Shown here: positions 11,461-24,228 of the stretch, in pieces | How positions within the stretch are numbered: the stretch's first letter is position 1 | Layout: every line of letters starts with the position of its first letter | NCBI GenBank assembly: GCA_963576565.1 | Contig: OY755042.1 | Span: 13,370,262-13,434,261, forward strand | Direction of reading: 5' to 3' | DNA: 64,000 bases | Origin: Aspidapion aeneum | Lineage: Eukaryota; Arthropoda; Insecta; Coleoptera; Brentidae | Made by a program: the position numbers and the translations under genes | Notes under the pieces: model-generated | Told to the model about the DNA's origin: nothing | Seen by the model: the letters and a program-made list of their open reading frames with translations, nothing else | Database searches by the model: none

Positions 11461-11749
11461 GAGATTTTCTTTTAGGAGATTATTTAGCATGTGTTTAATG
11501 TAAATTACTTTGCTTTACGAGTTTTTGCAGTTAAACTCCTTTATTGCTGGTGGTTTAAATTTTGAATGCTTTATTAAAATCTTGCTTCTAATTAAATTAT
11601 TTCAACTAATTTGGTTTTAAAATATCACATAGACCATTAAAATATCATACTTAACTACTTAAACCTAAGTCTTCTGTCAGTCTGTTACTAAATTAAATAC
11701 ATAATCATTAAAGACTTTTCGTATGCACTTGATACAATATGTTCTATAT

Positions 11750-12170
11750 AGGGTGTGCCATTAAGGATGGCAGCCGGATTTATCTCCGGAAATACTATCG
11801 CTACGACTTTGGAAAAAAAATTGTTATAACAAAATCGGGTCTTGCGAAACAACCTAAGATATTGTTGCTTCTGTAGTTCTCCGCTGGGCAGTAATCACAT
11901 CTCCCACTAGAAAAATGGCTTTTTTGAATGGCATTTTTGGACGAAACACTATGATTTACAGACAAAAGTTATAACATAAACATATTCATATTCCTTGAAA
12001 AATTTTGCATAACTTGCACTCTTCGTGTGTAGGTACCTTATGTCACTTCCCCACCGGGGAAGAAAATAACAATTTTTATTAAAAAAAATATTACTCCTGG
12101 GAAGTAACTTATTTGACTTATAAAACGAAGTGTACAAAATGCAAATCTTGACTTTTTGTCGAAATTTATA
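11750..12170 (+). repeat. Dispersed repeat family F, copy 1
   Basis: Shares ordered phrases with 12605-13160: AGCCGGA, TTCTGTAGTTC, CGCTGG/CGCTAGG, GGCAGTAAT, CCCACTAGAA, AAACACTATGATT. Same strand, about 850 bp apart. Confidence 0.55.
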
Positions 12171-12479
12171 TTTTTTTCAAGAAACGAAATTTTTAAAAAA
12201 TACCAAATCTAAAAACTAGATTTCTTTAAAAATTTAGATACAATCCCATAGATATTTTTGCTGAATTTGTTAAGCACTATTAATTTAAAATACTAGTGAA
12301 ATCGGCAGGTCAAGTTAAGAACCGAACCAAATTCATATTCGATTTAAATTTCATTATCTGATTTTAAGAAATCTATAAGAAAGGGAGAAGGGGCAGCTGC
12401 CAGCTTGCCCCCCCCCCCTTCCCACTGGGTACGCCCTTGATTTGTCCTGTCTTAGATGTTCCGACTGAAGAAAAGATGC

Positions 12480-12600
12480 TTCACGTGCATCCAGGGCCGT
12501 ACCCAGAAACCAATTTCGGGGGGGGGGGGCGTATGCGTATCTACACACTTTATGGAATATGTCGGGGGGATTGATCCTCCTTGATCCCCCCTGTATGCGA
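12480..12600. repeat. Degenerate G/C-run element end
   Basis: GGGCCGTACCCAGAAACC is followed by a 12-base G run. It resembles the ends of the MITE families in this window, but no partner end is clear. Confidence 0.3.
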
Positions 12601-12604
12601 CCTC

Positions 12605-13160
12605 GCCGGCGACCATTTAGCCGGAATTATCCCCGAAACTACAAAATCGGCACTTGTGAATACATGCAACTAAAATATTTTTGTTTCTGTAGTTCCCCGC
12701 TAGGGGGCAGTAATTAATCTACCCACTAGAATAATTTAATTTTTGGACAAAACACTATGATTAACAAAGACAAATTATACCATATGTTCCCTGAGAAATT
12801 GGACTCCAGACATTTACCTACTTCTACTTCCAGTGGCGCACCCAGGAATATGTCTTGGGGGGCCCGAGGCCTCTTGGGGGGGGGGGGGGCAAAGCCTCAT
12901 GATGTCGAATATTAAGCTATTTTTTGTGTTTTTTTTTCTGAAATATGTCGAAAATATGTAAAAAAATCTAAGGCTTGGGGGGCCTGGCCCCCCCTGGGTG
13001 CGCCCATGCTACTTCTATATCACTTCGCTACCTTGAAGCAATAAAAATTTCCCTTTTTATTTAAAAATTAATTACTCCTACGTGTTAGTTAATTCTGTTC
13101 TTATCATATATTCGATTTACTAACAAAAACCTAAAAAATGCAAATATTTCTAACTTTTTG
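12605..13160 (+). repeat. Dispersed repeat family F, copy 2, interrupted by a MITE
   Basis: Matches copy 1 at 11750-12170. The MITE at 12833-13008 sits inside it, so the repeat is the older insertion. Confidence 0.55.
12833..13008. mobile_element. hAT-type MITE, GGCGCACCCAGG family, with target duplication
   Basis: The ends GTGGCGCACCCAGG and CCTGGGTGCGCCCATG pair. CTACTTCCA on the left and CTACTTCTA on the right (one mismatch) flank it as the target duplication. G runs and an AT-rich core as in the copy at 2200. Confidence 0.8.
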
Positions 13161-13274
13161 TCGATAGGTATTAGGTAATCAAAAAATAAATTGTGAGTTA
13201 GCCCCGCTGTGAAACCAGTGTACAGATACTGTTAAAGCAGCTTCAGTTTTTCATTCGGTGGTTGTCATGACATG

Positions 13275-13506
13275 CAGTAGCGTGTCGTGGATAAAAGAGC
13301 GGGGGGGGGGGGCGAAGACCTTAAGGGGCGCAAATATATGTATGGGAGTCAAATAAATTACAAACCTTTTTTTTAAAAAATAACACACGCACTATTTGTT
13401 TTTGCGTTAAATTTAGTTTTTCTATTTTTTTCTCTCGCCAGGGGCGCCAAGCGCAGAGAGGCGGGGCGTTCGCCCCCCCCCTGGCCTTCTATACGACACG
13501 CCACTG
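13275..13506. mobile_element. MITE with CGTGTCGT/ACGACACG ends
   Basis: CAGTAGCGTGTCGTGGATA on the left pairs with TATACGACACGCCACTG on the right, each followed by a G or C run. No clear target duplication. Confidence 0.7.
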
Positions 13507-13659
13507 GGGCCTCTAGTATTATCTAATTTAATGTACATAATGTGTTTGCTGGCTTTGAAAATGTACCATTTTGACAACTTCACATTGTAATAGTGACCAG
13601 GTTTTTTACAATTTCATCAAAATTTTGGGGGGCTACTGGCAAAACAAACCCCGTATGTG

Positions 13660-14010
13660 GATACCCTTATATTTTTACACCATGTCTAAAACGTTTATTT
13701 GCTTCATAATATTTTAGGAAGTTTAAGAATATTTGTGTCATAATGTTAAAAAAAAATTCTAAATATAAAAATTTTAAATGGTTTTTTTTAATAGAACACC
13801 CTGTATATAATCTTAGAATTTTATAGACCTTTTCTTTTTGAATTCAAAAATATATAGATATGGGTGGTGTATTTCGTTAATTAATTTTGGAGATATACTT
13901 ATGCGTTTAATTGTTTTAAAAACTAAAATTATTACCTACTCTTTAAAACATTATGGCAGCCATGAAAAAAACAATCGCATTCATACAAGAAGTGATGCTT
14001 TTATTTTGTC
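13660..14010 (+). repeat. Dispersed repeat family C, copy 2
   Basis: See 3540-3900 for shared blocks. A short open frame inside (13838-14026) has no family resemblance and falls wholly within the repeat. Confidence 0.6.
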
Positions 14011-14075
14011 AAATTGTAAAATTTAGTTTTAAGAGCGGTAAAGATGGTTTTTTTTTGAGGATATGATTAAATTAG

Positions 14076-14501
14076 CATGGGCGCACCCAGGGGGGGGGGC
14101 GGAGCCCGGCCCCCCCCCCAAGCCTTAGATTTTTTAATATATTTTCTACATATTTGATGATAAAAAATGAAAAATACCTTAAAATTTGACATCAGGAGGC
14201 TTCGGCCCCCCCCCCCCCCCAAGCAGTGGCGTAGTTGCGAAAAGACATGATGACCTTTTTTTTTTTGGTCGCACGTTTTTTGAGGGCGCGCTTTGTAGCT
14301 GTCGGGCCCCCCCACACATGATGACTTTTTTTTTTTTTTGTGGTCGCAAGTTTTTTGAGGGCGCGCTTTATAGCTGTCGGGCCCCCCCACTCATGATGCC
14401 CTTTTTTTTTTGTTTTTTTTTTTTTTTGGTCGCAAGTTTTTTGAGGGCGCGCTTCGTAGCTGTCGGGCCCCCCCCAAGACACATTCCTGGGTGCGCCACT
14501 G
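14076..14501. mobile_element. Expanded hAT-type MITE with internal triplication
   Basis: The ends CATGGGCGCACCCAGG and CCTGGGTGCGCCACTG pair. AAATTAG flanks both sides (14069-14075 and 14502-14508). Inside, a block TTTTTTGAGGGCGCGCTT, then GTAGCTGTCGGGCCCCCC, occurs three times (about 14267-14312, 14343-14390, 14429-14475), separated by poly-T runs. The same block occurs once at 22945-22990. Open frames of 60-110 codons on both strands here are low-complexity artefacts of the repeat. Confidence 0.8.
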
Positions 14502-14698
14502 AAATTAGTTTACTCAAATAATGAAAACGCATGCATCTATAGCTTCCACTTCCAACCAGTATTATATTTAGTTTCCCAGCGGAAGCCAATCAATCCGCCA
14601 AACCATATTAATTCCCTAGCAAGTATCCTCGATTTGTCGATTGATTTTTTTTTGTGGGGCTGCATAAAAAATAAGGCGTATTACAACAGGCTGGAAAC

Positions 14699-14760
14699 CA
14701 GTGGCGGCTGGTAACGTTATAAATTGGGGGGCAGAAATTTATATTGCATGAAAAAGGAGA
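14699..14760 (+). repeat. Truncated MITE end, CAGTGGCGGCTGGT
   Basis: CAGTGGCGGCTGGTAACG followed by a G-rich stretch looks like one end of a hAT-type MITE. No partner end found. Confidence 0.4.
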
Positions 14761-15695
14761 TACAAACACTTATCTAAACAATTTTATTTTAGCATTTTAC
14801 AAACAAGCAGCTACTTTCTGTAGTCTTTAGTTTATTTGTTTTTAGATAAAGTATATTAGCACCAGTTTTGGACTCATCATGGCCCCGTAGAGCAACCTCA
14901 AAAATTACACAGAATTTTAAACCGTCTATTAACCTACTAAGTACATATATTTCTATTAAATATGAAATGAATTTTTTGAGGTTTGGTCATACAATAAATA
15001 AATTAATTTACTGGCTGATCCTTAGAACTTGTAGCCCGTATATATTTCGCCTATGGGCACTATTGAATTGGCACCTAATATTAGTCTTGCTTAGCATAAA
15101 AAATGTGATTATTTAAATAAGTAGCACTTACTTTGTGTCTTTTTAACTTTTCACTAAAGAGCTTGATATCACACATTCCCCTGGCCACCCACGCAGGATC
15201 ACTTCGTGGATTGTTCATAATAAGACAAATAAAGCAAAAAAAAAACATTTCCTTTTGCACAACCGCACAACCGGTTTTTAGCATCGTATAATTTTTTATT
15301 ATAAGTTTTGGAACACCCCTCTACATTACTTGCACTAAAATTTTAGTTAATTTTTAGGTCCGATCTATGTGGCCCTGAAGATTTTATTTGTAATCGAAGT
15401 TCATATGTCAACGTATTTAAATTTGCACAGTTAATTATTTAATCGACATTATTTATTTCCATTTTGAAAATAAAGAAAAATACAAACAAACAATGGACAC
15501 GCGACCGGTAAGGCTTTTAACAACTGACCTACCCCAAATCAAAACAAACTCATAAATCTTCAATAAGGATAAAACCGGCAACGCGTAGGAAGAGCAACGA
15601 ACGGTTTCGCACGATCAAGATGACCGACGTCAACTAAAACAAACATTCCTCCCGCCTGCGCGTAAGAATAACCACCCATGCATCGTTAAAAGACG
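14761..15695. other. Sequence with no recognised feature
   Basis: Short frames on both strands have no family resemblance. No paired repeats seen. Confidence 0.35.
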
Positions 15696-15699
15696 GGTG

Positions 15700-15985
15700 A
15701 AATTTGTAAGAAATATTAAAAATTGTATTAATAATCAAGGAGGCCGGAAAATTATCATTTTTTTTTTGATTTTACTGGCTTGCAGCGCCACACATTACTA
15801 CGCATATACCTTACAAAATCACCAAGATCACTTTGTGTCAATGAGATTGCCTTTTTCGCCTTGATGTGCTAAAGAGTATTAATTTAAGTTTTTAAAACTT
15901 TTAAATGCATAGGATATCTTCAAAACTAATAAACGAAATAATCCCAACATATACATTTTAAATACAGAATTGGAAAGTCCAACAA
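15700..15985 (-). repeat. Truncated reversed copy of the family C plus foldback element
   Basis: 15700-15814 repeats one arm of the palindrome at 3917-4425 (ATTAATAATCAAGGAGGC, GATTTTACTGGCTTGC, GCGCCACACATTACT). 15815-15985 repeats family C in reverse (AACTAATAAACGAAATAATC, GAGATTGCCTTTTTC). The shared order supports one composite element. Confidence 0.6.
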
Positions 15986-15989
15986 AAGT

Positions 15990-17205
15990 CTTTCTGAAAA
16001 GCTGATAAATGATCTCGGTCTCTCGTTTCAATTTCAGGGGTAACTTGCCCCCAAAATTAAAATAGCAAACAACACTACTTTCACCAACTTTCAAAACGTA
16101 TGCCCGGTTTGTCGTTTGAATGTCGTCAAGGGAAAATATTAAAATGCGTTGGCTGCCGCACAATGGGTTATATGAGAGGACTAGCGCGACACTCAATTTT
16201 AACTCAGTTTTAACCATATACGTAATATTCCAATACACCCGGTTAGCTATTTACTCTATAAGTGGATTTTGAGTATCACATTAAAGGATGACAATACGAA
16301 AATTGCATAAGTTTGTCCTTTACACGTATACGAAAACGGCCACGCCCGAACGAATCAGCGCCGTCACTAGACTATGGGTATTCCCTTAAAGAATAGTTTT
16401 TTAATTATGTTTTAAAAATTCCATAAAGAATATAAAAAAGTTTATAGAATTAAATTTGTTGTAATTATTAGATTCAAAATTTTATATTACGCTACAGATA
16501 CACTATTGTCTTTAAAATGGTGCTGTGTTAGTTTACAATAGAAGTGCTTAAACTCAAACAATTAATTTTACGATTTTCGATATAATCTAATAACAGTGTA
16601 AAAAATTCTACCTTTCGCACCAAACTTATCCTTAAACAGTTCCCAAAGTACCTAGGTATTTTTTGCATGCGAGCAGAAAATAATAAAATACGTAGGCATT
16701 TGTAAATGGCCGAACAAGGTAGGTAGATAGGTATATTATTTTTCTACAGGCGCGAAAAATAAACTACTGCCTCTAGTAAATATCTCTGAAAAATTAATAA
16801 ATAATATTGTTTTGTATCATCATGCATTTTGCGTGCGAAAAATTGCACTTTTCCGCACTAATTCGGAAAGAAACCTTCCCGTAGCAACAAAGTTATAGTC
16901 ATAAAAATCACTAAAAACCCCAACTTGACAAAATTTAATACAAAGAAATCTCCCCTTTGGTACACTAAGGGCGTAAGTCACATTCATTACACACGTAGCC
17001 TTCGCACTTATTGTACCAAACAATAAGGACGTCAGTTGCGCGTGTAATGAAAGGAAACTTACGCCTTTAGTGCACCAAATATATTACGTATTTGGTTTTT
17101 TCCTTAAGCCGTTGACGACATGTTGCGCCTAAGAAGTTCGGTCAAGCAGTCGTGTGTGGAAAAATAATTTACCTACTCGCGTGCGGTAAAGTAATTACTT
17201 TACCG
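15990..17205. other. Sequence with no recognised gene
   Basis: A 119-codon minus-strand frame (15879-16238) begins in repeat sequence and resembles nothing I know. A phrase near 16160-16175 (CAATGGGTTATATG) is mirrored at 22597-22610, a hint of another dispersed repeat. Confidence 0.35.
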
Positions 17206-17895
17206 CACGCCGTTCGGTAAAGGTACTTTACTGAACCCGCACCATTTGGAGACCTTAGCAACGCGGCAATAAGGCAACTTCAATATTTGTTTACACTTCA
17301 TCAATTTCGTCTAGTTTGACATGTTTATTTATAAATTCATGGGCGCACCCAGGTGGGGGGGCCCGGGGCTCGGGCAAGCCTTAGATTTTTTTACATATTT
17401 TTGACATTTTTCAGAAAAAAACACAAAAAATAGCTTAAAATTCGACATCATGAGGCTTCGGGATAGTTTTTGTAAATTGGATGCTCCTTATGTTATTTAA
17501 GGGTTGAAAAGACACTTTCCGCCTGTGTTAGGTACAATATTTTACCTATGAGTACCTTTTTTTGTAAATTTAATGTAATTTATAAATAAACATGTCAAAT
17601 TAGACGAAATTGAAATGTAAACAAATATTGAAGTTGTCTTATTACCGCGTTGCTAAGGTTTCCAAATGGTGCGGGTCCGGTAAAGTACCTTTATCGAACG
17701 GCGGTAAGTAGAGACACTTTCCGCCTGTGTTAGGTACAATATTTTACCTATGAGTACTTTTTTTTTCAAAAAATTTAATGTAATTTATAAATAAACATGT
17801 CAAATTAGACGAAATTGAAATGTAAATAAATTTTGAAGTTGTCTTATTACCGCGTTGCTCCAAGGTCTCCAAGTGGTGCGGGTCCGGTACACCCA
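17206..17895. mobile_element. Foldback element with a duplicated right arm
   Basis: The left arm (about 17208-17345: CGTTCGGTAAAGGTAC, ACCGCACCATTTGGAGACC-type phrases, GACATGTTTATTTATAAAT) is mirrored at 17567-17703 and again, in the same orientation as that right arm, at 17770-17895. The right arm with its AGACACTTTCCGCCTGTG lead is therefore a direct duplication of about 200 bp. Confidence 0.65.
17341..17462. mobile_element. Truncated GGCGCACCC-family MITE inside the foldback
   Basis: It starts with GGGCGCACCCAGG and G runs, keeps GCCTTAGATTTTTT and ends near CATGAGGCTTCGGG without the other inverted end. It is lodged between the two foldback arms. Confidence 0.55.
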
Positions 17896-19247
17896 ATATG
17901 CAAAATCATCTTTTCGCAAAATGGTTTAAACACATATTATATAGTTTCTCTTTATTTTATTAAAAATTATAGCAGACTATTTAATTATTCTGTCAGTTAC
18001 TCCCTAAAAACTAACTTCTTGCGCGCAGAAAGGTGAAGTTTTCCACATCCTAGTAGAAAATAGTAAATTTAACAAGTACAACAATATTACTTTGCCGCAT
18101 GTAATTGCAGATGACCGAACAACGCGCTTAGATGGCCGGGCCAGCAATTAAGTGAAACAAAATTTTACAAGTATTTATTTATATTAAATTTTGACAACGT
18201 ATATTGTTTTGTCTGACACGTTTGTTTTTAATTTTTTGTCATGGTGTTTTTTTTTCGCACTAGTGCGGAATAGGTTTCTTTCCTCAAAACACTATTTTTA
18301 TAGTTTTCCTCGGGCGTGACGAGAGCTGAAACGGCTCTGGAGGCGAAGTGAAAGCGCAAGGCACAGTGGTCTATGCCAGAAATGCGTTACCTACTATTAG
18401 CATATACGTAATTTACGTATATGACTATTAGAGTTTTAAAGCGCGTTAAATGCTTCTAGAACGGATTTTCATGTGCACTTCATTGCTAAAATGTAAGATA
18501 CAATTTAAATCATTTCTTATACCCCAAGAATGCAAAATCGATTGTTCGTCCAAAAATCGTCGTGTGCAGGAGGTGGTGGGGGTAATTTTTCCAAAAATGT
18601 TGATAAAATTTTTTTTGCATTTTTTAAATATATAAACTGTGCTCATGATTCCACCAAAAGCATATAGTAATATTTCTATCAGAAATATTTATTTTTCAAT
18701 GTTGAAAATATCGTTCCCAATGCTTTTATATGGAGTTCCCTATTAAACAAGTGCTCGCCCTGAAAACGCGTATTTACAATAATTTATAACTTGTTATAAC
18801 TCGAGAACCCTTTGCTTAATCAAAAAAACACCTTGTATAAACTTTGTGTATCAAAGATCAGGGATCACAACGGTTTTAGAAAAATGTCAATCGGACGCAT
18901 AGTTTTTTTTTAACTAGCAAAGAGTGATGCCATGACGCGACGAACGCGGTGGATCCTAGACATGCGACGAAGGGTAACATATTTTACAAATGCATGGCGG
19001 GACAGGCGAAACGCGACTCTATTAGTCGAGACACACGTAAGATCGCTTTTCGTTGATTATCTCGCTTTTGCCATTGTTTCCCTTAATAAACAATGCTTTT
19101 GCGTTGCGATGTCCGTGTAGAGTCATGGTAAATTTTTTGACTTGTTATGACAAGAACGTTGAATTAGTTGTTCTTTTTGTGTAATCTAATACAGTGTTTT
19201 CAATGTGTGTATGTAGTCAAAACAGAATGTATTTAAAATAAACAATA
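17896..19247. other. Sequence with no recognised feature
   Basis: Overlapping open frames on both strands (18446-18646) lack family resemblance. No paired ends recognised. Confidence 0.35.
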
Positions 19248-19255
19248 TATACAAA

Positions 19256-19499
19256 CAGTGGCGGATCCAGGGGGGGCCAGAGGCCCCCCCCACCCAAACA
19301 TATAATTTATTTTTTAGTTTAGCAGCATCATTTATTTAAAATTTGTCAAAAATTCTACTTATTTTTTTTTTAATTTCGCCTTCTTATTGAGCTACTAAAT
19401 TTTACATCTCAATTTCTATCAAAAACCACTAAAAAAAATGTTTTTGATGTTTGCTGCCACTTTGACCCCTGCCCCCGGTAAATTCTGGATCCGCCTCGG
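19256..19499. mobile_element. hAT-type MITE, CAGTGGCGGATCCAG ends
   Basis: CAGTGGCGGATCCAG is answered by CTGGATCCGCCTCGG. Flanks TATACAAA (19248-19255) and TATACAGA (19500-19507) are an 8-bp target duplication with one change. Non-coding. Confidence 0.75.
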
Positions 19500-19507
19500 T
19501 ATACAGA

Positions 19508-20009
19508 GTGTAAATAAGATTTAAGTGCAGAACAAATAGGAAAGCCAAAATTATATTTATTAGTATGATATAAGAAGTGAAACCATAATAGGTTTGGGAC
19601 TTTCCAATCACCCCGTTTTTAACTTAAGGCCTGCGCAAACACATTATTTGCCCCGATAAGCCTAGGCAGTCCATGTGAAAGATAGATTTGTGCACACTCG
19701 ATATTTCTTTTCTATATAAACTTTGCATAACACATTGAAAGTTATCGTTACTTGTTTAGAAACTTTAAAAAATAGTTGTGGTATACCATGTATCCCAGTT
19801 AAAAGTTATTACACGGTTTCTTATGAGAATTTTGAAAACAGTAATACACACAAATTTGGATTATTGGGTAAACATTGGCGCTATTCCGAGCCCAGTCTAT
19901 TTCAAAAATAAAAATATCTATAAAGACTTTTAAAAAATCAAGCAATAAATAAATTATTTTTATTAAAAGCAGTTTTTAGTTTTTGCTTGATATTTGGAAA
20001 AACCCTTGT
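19508..20009. other. Sequence with no recognised feature
   Basis: No gene or paired repeats recognised. Confidence 0.35.
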
Positions 20010-20151
20010 GGTTATTTTAAATTTTAATACAGCACCTGATTGGGCTCAGAATATAGTCAGTTTTTTCCATTTAACCAGAATTATAATATGTCTTATCATT
20101 TCCAAAATTCTCATAAGACCCCATGTAGTTACTTTTATCTGGGACACCCTG
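20010..20151 (+). mobile_element. Solo right end of the Tc1/mariner-like element found at 26811
   Basis: It shares TACAGCACCTGA, TGGGCTCAGAATA, CCCCATGTAGTTACTTTT and the terminal GGGACACCCTG with 28060-28179, and ends beside TA as Tc1/mariner elements do. No left end nearby. Confidence 0.65.
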
Positions 20152-20159
20152 TATAGTAA

Positions 20160-21004
20160 GTACTTTTTGAATATTATCTATATGTAAAAATTATACTACC
20201 CGCAACTTAATGAATTATATACGAAGTAACTGGAACGACCACGGCTATATGAGACACTGAGACAAAAATTTAACAGTTTTTTTAGAGTGACAACATACAA
20301 TAAATGCTAAGCATTGCAATCTTTCTTTCTCTAGTTCTAATCACCTGTGGTATTCTGTGAACTAAATACTTCAAGGAGATTGTCATTTGTGATTTGTCAT
20401 TAAAGTGTTTGTCAATGTTGTCAGTAGCACCTCCTGCGCAGCGTGCTCTCTCTACAAAAAATATCAATATTTTTGCCTCACTTTGCATATAGAGATTATT
20501 GCCGTTAATAGGTCTTACGAGAATCTCTCAGTTTAGTGCCCTTTTTAGCCTATTAACCTTTCCATCATTTTTGACGTTGGTCAAAGCTGTCACATTATTT
20601 ATTGATCCAGGAGACGATGTGAAGCCTTCCAAAAAGGCGCCACAAATGAAATTGCCTTATTTGAAAAAAACTTGCTTGCGATTAAACTCTTTAAAAAAAA
20701 TCTCTATATCGTTATTTAAAGTTGTAGTTGTACATTTACATAGATAGGGTTTTTGGCCACTGTGCGCCGATAAATCAATGTGACGACACGGGTCAAATGT
20801 GTAAGGACGATATACACCAATAAAATAAGATGCATGAGTAAATTAAAGCATGTGTTTAAAAATAACCAATCAGGACATTTTATACTAAATTCTACAAGAA
20901 GGACACTCTTATGTACATTTGATATTGCCATTTCTTAATGTTTTCATCAAGAACTGGAAATTACCGTGGGTATTGGAATATTACGTATATGGTTTTAACC
21001 CACT
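20160..21004. other. Sequence with no recognised feature
   Basis: Short frames on both strands lack resemblance to known proteins. No repeat structure seen. Confidence 0.35.
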
Positions 21005-21620
21005 TCTAGACATCGGATCAACTTCAAATTTGGTACACACTTAAAGTTCTGATGACAATACAATATACTGATGTTCACAGCTCTCCTCCCTTTGAAAATG
21101 CTGGAGGGGAGCTACTATCTAAGTATGTCCGATATCGTTTAAAATTGGTATGCAGGTACTTTTGGGGATGGGGATCAAGAATTTTTAATTAGATTTTTAA
21201 AATTGTGAAAGTAATGCCCCCCTCCCCCTTGGACAATTTTGACCATCTTGTACATATCCGATCAACATCAAAATTGTTGTGGACTTATAGTTATTATAAG
21301 TTAAAGTGCCAATACAATACAATATTATGCTTTAAAGTTGGCAACCCGTCACCCCTTTGAAGATGGTGGAACCATCTAAGTATGTCCGATTTTGTTCAAA
21401 ATTGGTATGTAGGTACTTTTGGGGATAGGGATCACGAATTTTTAATTATATTTTTAAAATTGTGAAACTGACGCCGCCCTTGTCCCTCTTGTAAGTCAAT
21501 TTTGACCAACTTGTACATATCCGATCAACATCAAATTTGGTATGGACTTATAGTTACAGCGACAATACAATATTATAAAGCTCTAAAGTTGGAAACTCTC
21601 CACCTTTAAGGATAGTGGAG
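21005..21620 (+). repeat. Tandem repeat, unit about 257 bp, about 2.4 copies
   Basis: TCTAAGTATGTCCGAT starts at 21118 and again at 21375. CATATCCGATCAACATCAAA, GGTACTTTTGGGGAT and GACAATACAATAT recur in order. The copies have diverged by substitutions and small indels. Confidence 0.75.
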
Positions 21621-22730
21621 GGTTTTCGGAGTATAGGATCACGCACCATATTTTTTCTTATTTAATAAGTTTTCGAACAAGTTTTCACAAGTTGGGTCTA
21701 CCAGTTGCAAAAGAGGTTGGATGTTACTAACTTTTTACTTAAGTTATTTAATTAAATTATAAATTGTACTTAAAAGGATATTTTTCATTGTCAAAAAATG
21801 GCAAAAAAGTAAAGGTTAGCTTTTTTTAATATTTGACAGGTGTAAAAAAAAAGTAGTTTATCGTTTTTCTTTTTTGATAGGCTTTCGAGCAAGATGCCAT
21901 AAGTCGGGTTATCTAATTTGAAAAAAAAAAATTATTCGGGTAGACCCCTTTGCAAGGGATCTGTACAAAAAAATTTCGAACAGAAATATTGCTCGTTAAA
22001 AATCTTAGTCGAAGTACTTTTGGATTTTTCAGAATAATCTAAATTCAATCCGCTGTCGAATTTATTCCATTTGGCTAATACACTGATTGTATAAAGACCA
22101 CGTACATGGCAGTGTTTAGGGCTACCCCCAAAAAACAGGGACAGCGAGTGGCAGCAAATTTTTTGTTTTTTTAGTGAAATAGACCCCTCCCTCTAATATT
22201 CTGGTGGAGATTTTACTAAGCCTTGCTAAGCTTGTTTCTGCAGGCTTTACAAAGAAAAATAGAGACGAAAATAAACGTAATATATTTCAAAAATTTTAAT
22301 CATAAAGAGGGTTTTGGAATTAGGAAATTACTAGTAGTTTTTAAAAGTGCAGTTACTGCTTATGCCCACTTTATACCCATATACCCAAAAAGTGCTGTTT
22401 GTATTGTCATTTTTTTTATTTAAAAATACTGTAAACATATTTTTCAACTTTGGGGCTCTGTTACAGAGAAATACATTAAGACTTTTTTTATCAGTTGCAT
22501 TTTTTTTAATAACTGGACTATCTGCAATACATTTGGGTGGGTTTGGTTATCATAATTTAAAAAACATATACAGGGCTAATGTCGTCCTAGCTCCGCCATA
22601 TAACCCATTGTGTGCTGTCCAGTCAGACCCACCTATCTACGTTTTCACTATTTCGAGAAAAGCGAGTTTAAAGTTTAAATGCTTGCTAAGAGTACATAGT
22701 AATATTTTTTTTTGTTTTTCAAAATAAAAT
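21621..22730. other. Sequence with no recognised gene
   Basis: A 126-codon plus-strand frame (22347-22727) is hydrophobic and Phe/Leu-rich, as expected of T-rich noncoding DNA, and matches no family I know. Confidence 0.35.
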
Positions 22731-22912
22731 CAAAGGCGCACCCAGGGGGGGGCCCCGGGCCCCCCCCAAGCCTTAGATTTTTAATATATTTTCCACATAT
22801 TTGATGATAAAACATGAAAAATACCTTAAAATTTGACATCAGGAGGCTTCGGGCCCCTCCCAAGCCCAAGCTGTGGCGTAGTTGCGAAAAGACATGACGA
22901 CCTTTTTTTTTT

Positions 22913-22945
<33 letters not shown>

Positions 22946-23019
22946 GCCGCCACTTTTTTGAGGGCGCGCTTTGTAGCTGTCGGGGCCCCCCCCAAGACAC
23001 ATTCCTGGGTGCGCCACTG
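22731..23019. mobile_element. hAT-type MITE, GGCGCACCCAGG family, with long poly-T
   Basis: The ends GGCGCACCCAGG and CCTGGGTGCGCCACTG pair. ATAAAAT flanks both sides (22724-22730 and 23020-23026). It carries one copy of the GAGGGCGCGCTTTGTAGC block seen three times at 14267-14475, preceded by a T run of more than 25 bases. Open frames across it are repeat artefacts. Confidence 0.75.
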
Positions 23020-23026
23020 ATAAAAT

Positions 23027-23459
23027 ACTTCCGAACAAAAATGATGGTATTTTTCTTAAAAAACAGATGAAAGTAACCTATTTGAAGCCATTTTCGGACC
23101 TAACTCATTTTTGATTTTTTTCGCAGATAGGTGGGTCTTACTAAGGACGGCAGTTGGTCCATCTATCCTATAGTGTGTAGTCCATCTATTCTCTGGCATG
23201 GAGGAGAGTTAATCCAATATACATTTTTTAAAATTATTTACCATTTTGTGAAATATAATTTGTTAGATTATTTTAGTTGGAGTTTAAAGGTAAACCACTA
23301 GTTTATTTTTTGTCGATGATATAGGTACGTTTTTATATTCATTATTTAAGTTTTAGTCACAAAAATTCCAAAATGTGGTCCATCACACCTCTCTTTACCC
23401 TATAGTTAAATTTTACTAAAATTAAAATGATAAAAATTTAAAAAATTTGTTAGTATCTA
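23027..23459. other. Sequence with no recognised feature
   Basis: AT-rich, no gene or repeat recognised. Confidence 0.35.
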
Positions 23460-24228
23460 CACTGATAAAAAAATTATTTGATTTAAAAAAAAATGGTTTT
23501 GATTTAAAAAATATTTTTTTAAAAATACTGAAACAAACGTGTTGTTGAATTAAGGTCGTTATTTATTTGAGTCAAGCCTCAAAGGAAACAAATTTTTCTT
23601 TACTCTAAGTAAATATTTATTTATAATAAATAAATGATGCATTTAGCTTAACATGCTTGCGATATTTTACCAAAGGCCCTTGCGTTTGAAGCAAAAATAT
23701 CAAGTCCTTGTGACTTCACAAAATTGATTTAAAGTTCAATTGCACAATTATACCTCCAACTTCCAACAACCTCCACAAACCAGTTTGTGGTGGTAAACAA
23801 ATACTATACTACACTTTGATCTTTATATATAAAAAAAAGATACGTTCTTACTGTTAAGTTTAACATAATGTACGTATACAGTAGACTTGCGCTAGTTTGA
23901 ACACGAAAAAAATCTGTACGTTCATACCATGGACACCGTTCACACCACGGAAGGTCTATTAGATATAATAAAAAATCCATACCTATCTACTTTTAAATGT
24001 AACTATTCTCATAATTTAGAGGAAATCTATAAGTTTCTCCTGAAAATGACAATTTAAAGTATCGACAAATACTACAATTTTATGAAACTTCAAAATTTAC
24101 ATATCATTAGGTAAAATACGATGTTATTTTAGTCCGAACTTATCTAGCTAACCAATGAGCGGCTACTGCTCGGTCTCAATATTACTTAGGCTCTCTAGAT
24201 CACTAACACCTATCTTGTTTGGTTCTAA

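Noticed and set aside
14067..14589. Overlapping frames of 70-110 codons on both strands
   Set aside because: They encode low-complexity Lys/Phe and Gly/Pro runs from the poly-T and G/C tracts of a MITE, with the same residues recurring with each repeat block.
15879..16238. 119-codon minus-strand frame
   Set aside because: Its end overlaps the family C repeat, it has no family motif and no matching initiation or splice context.
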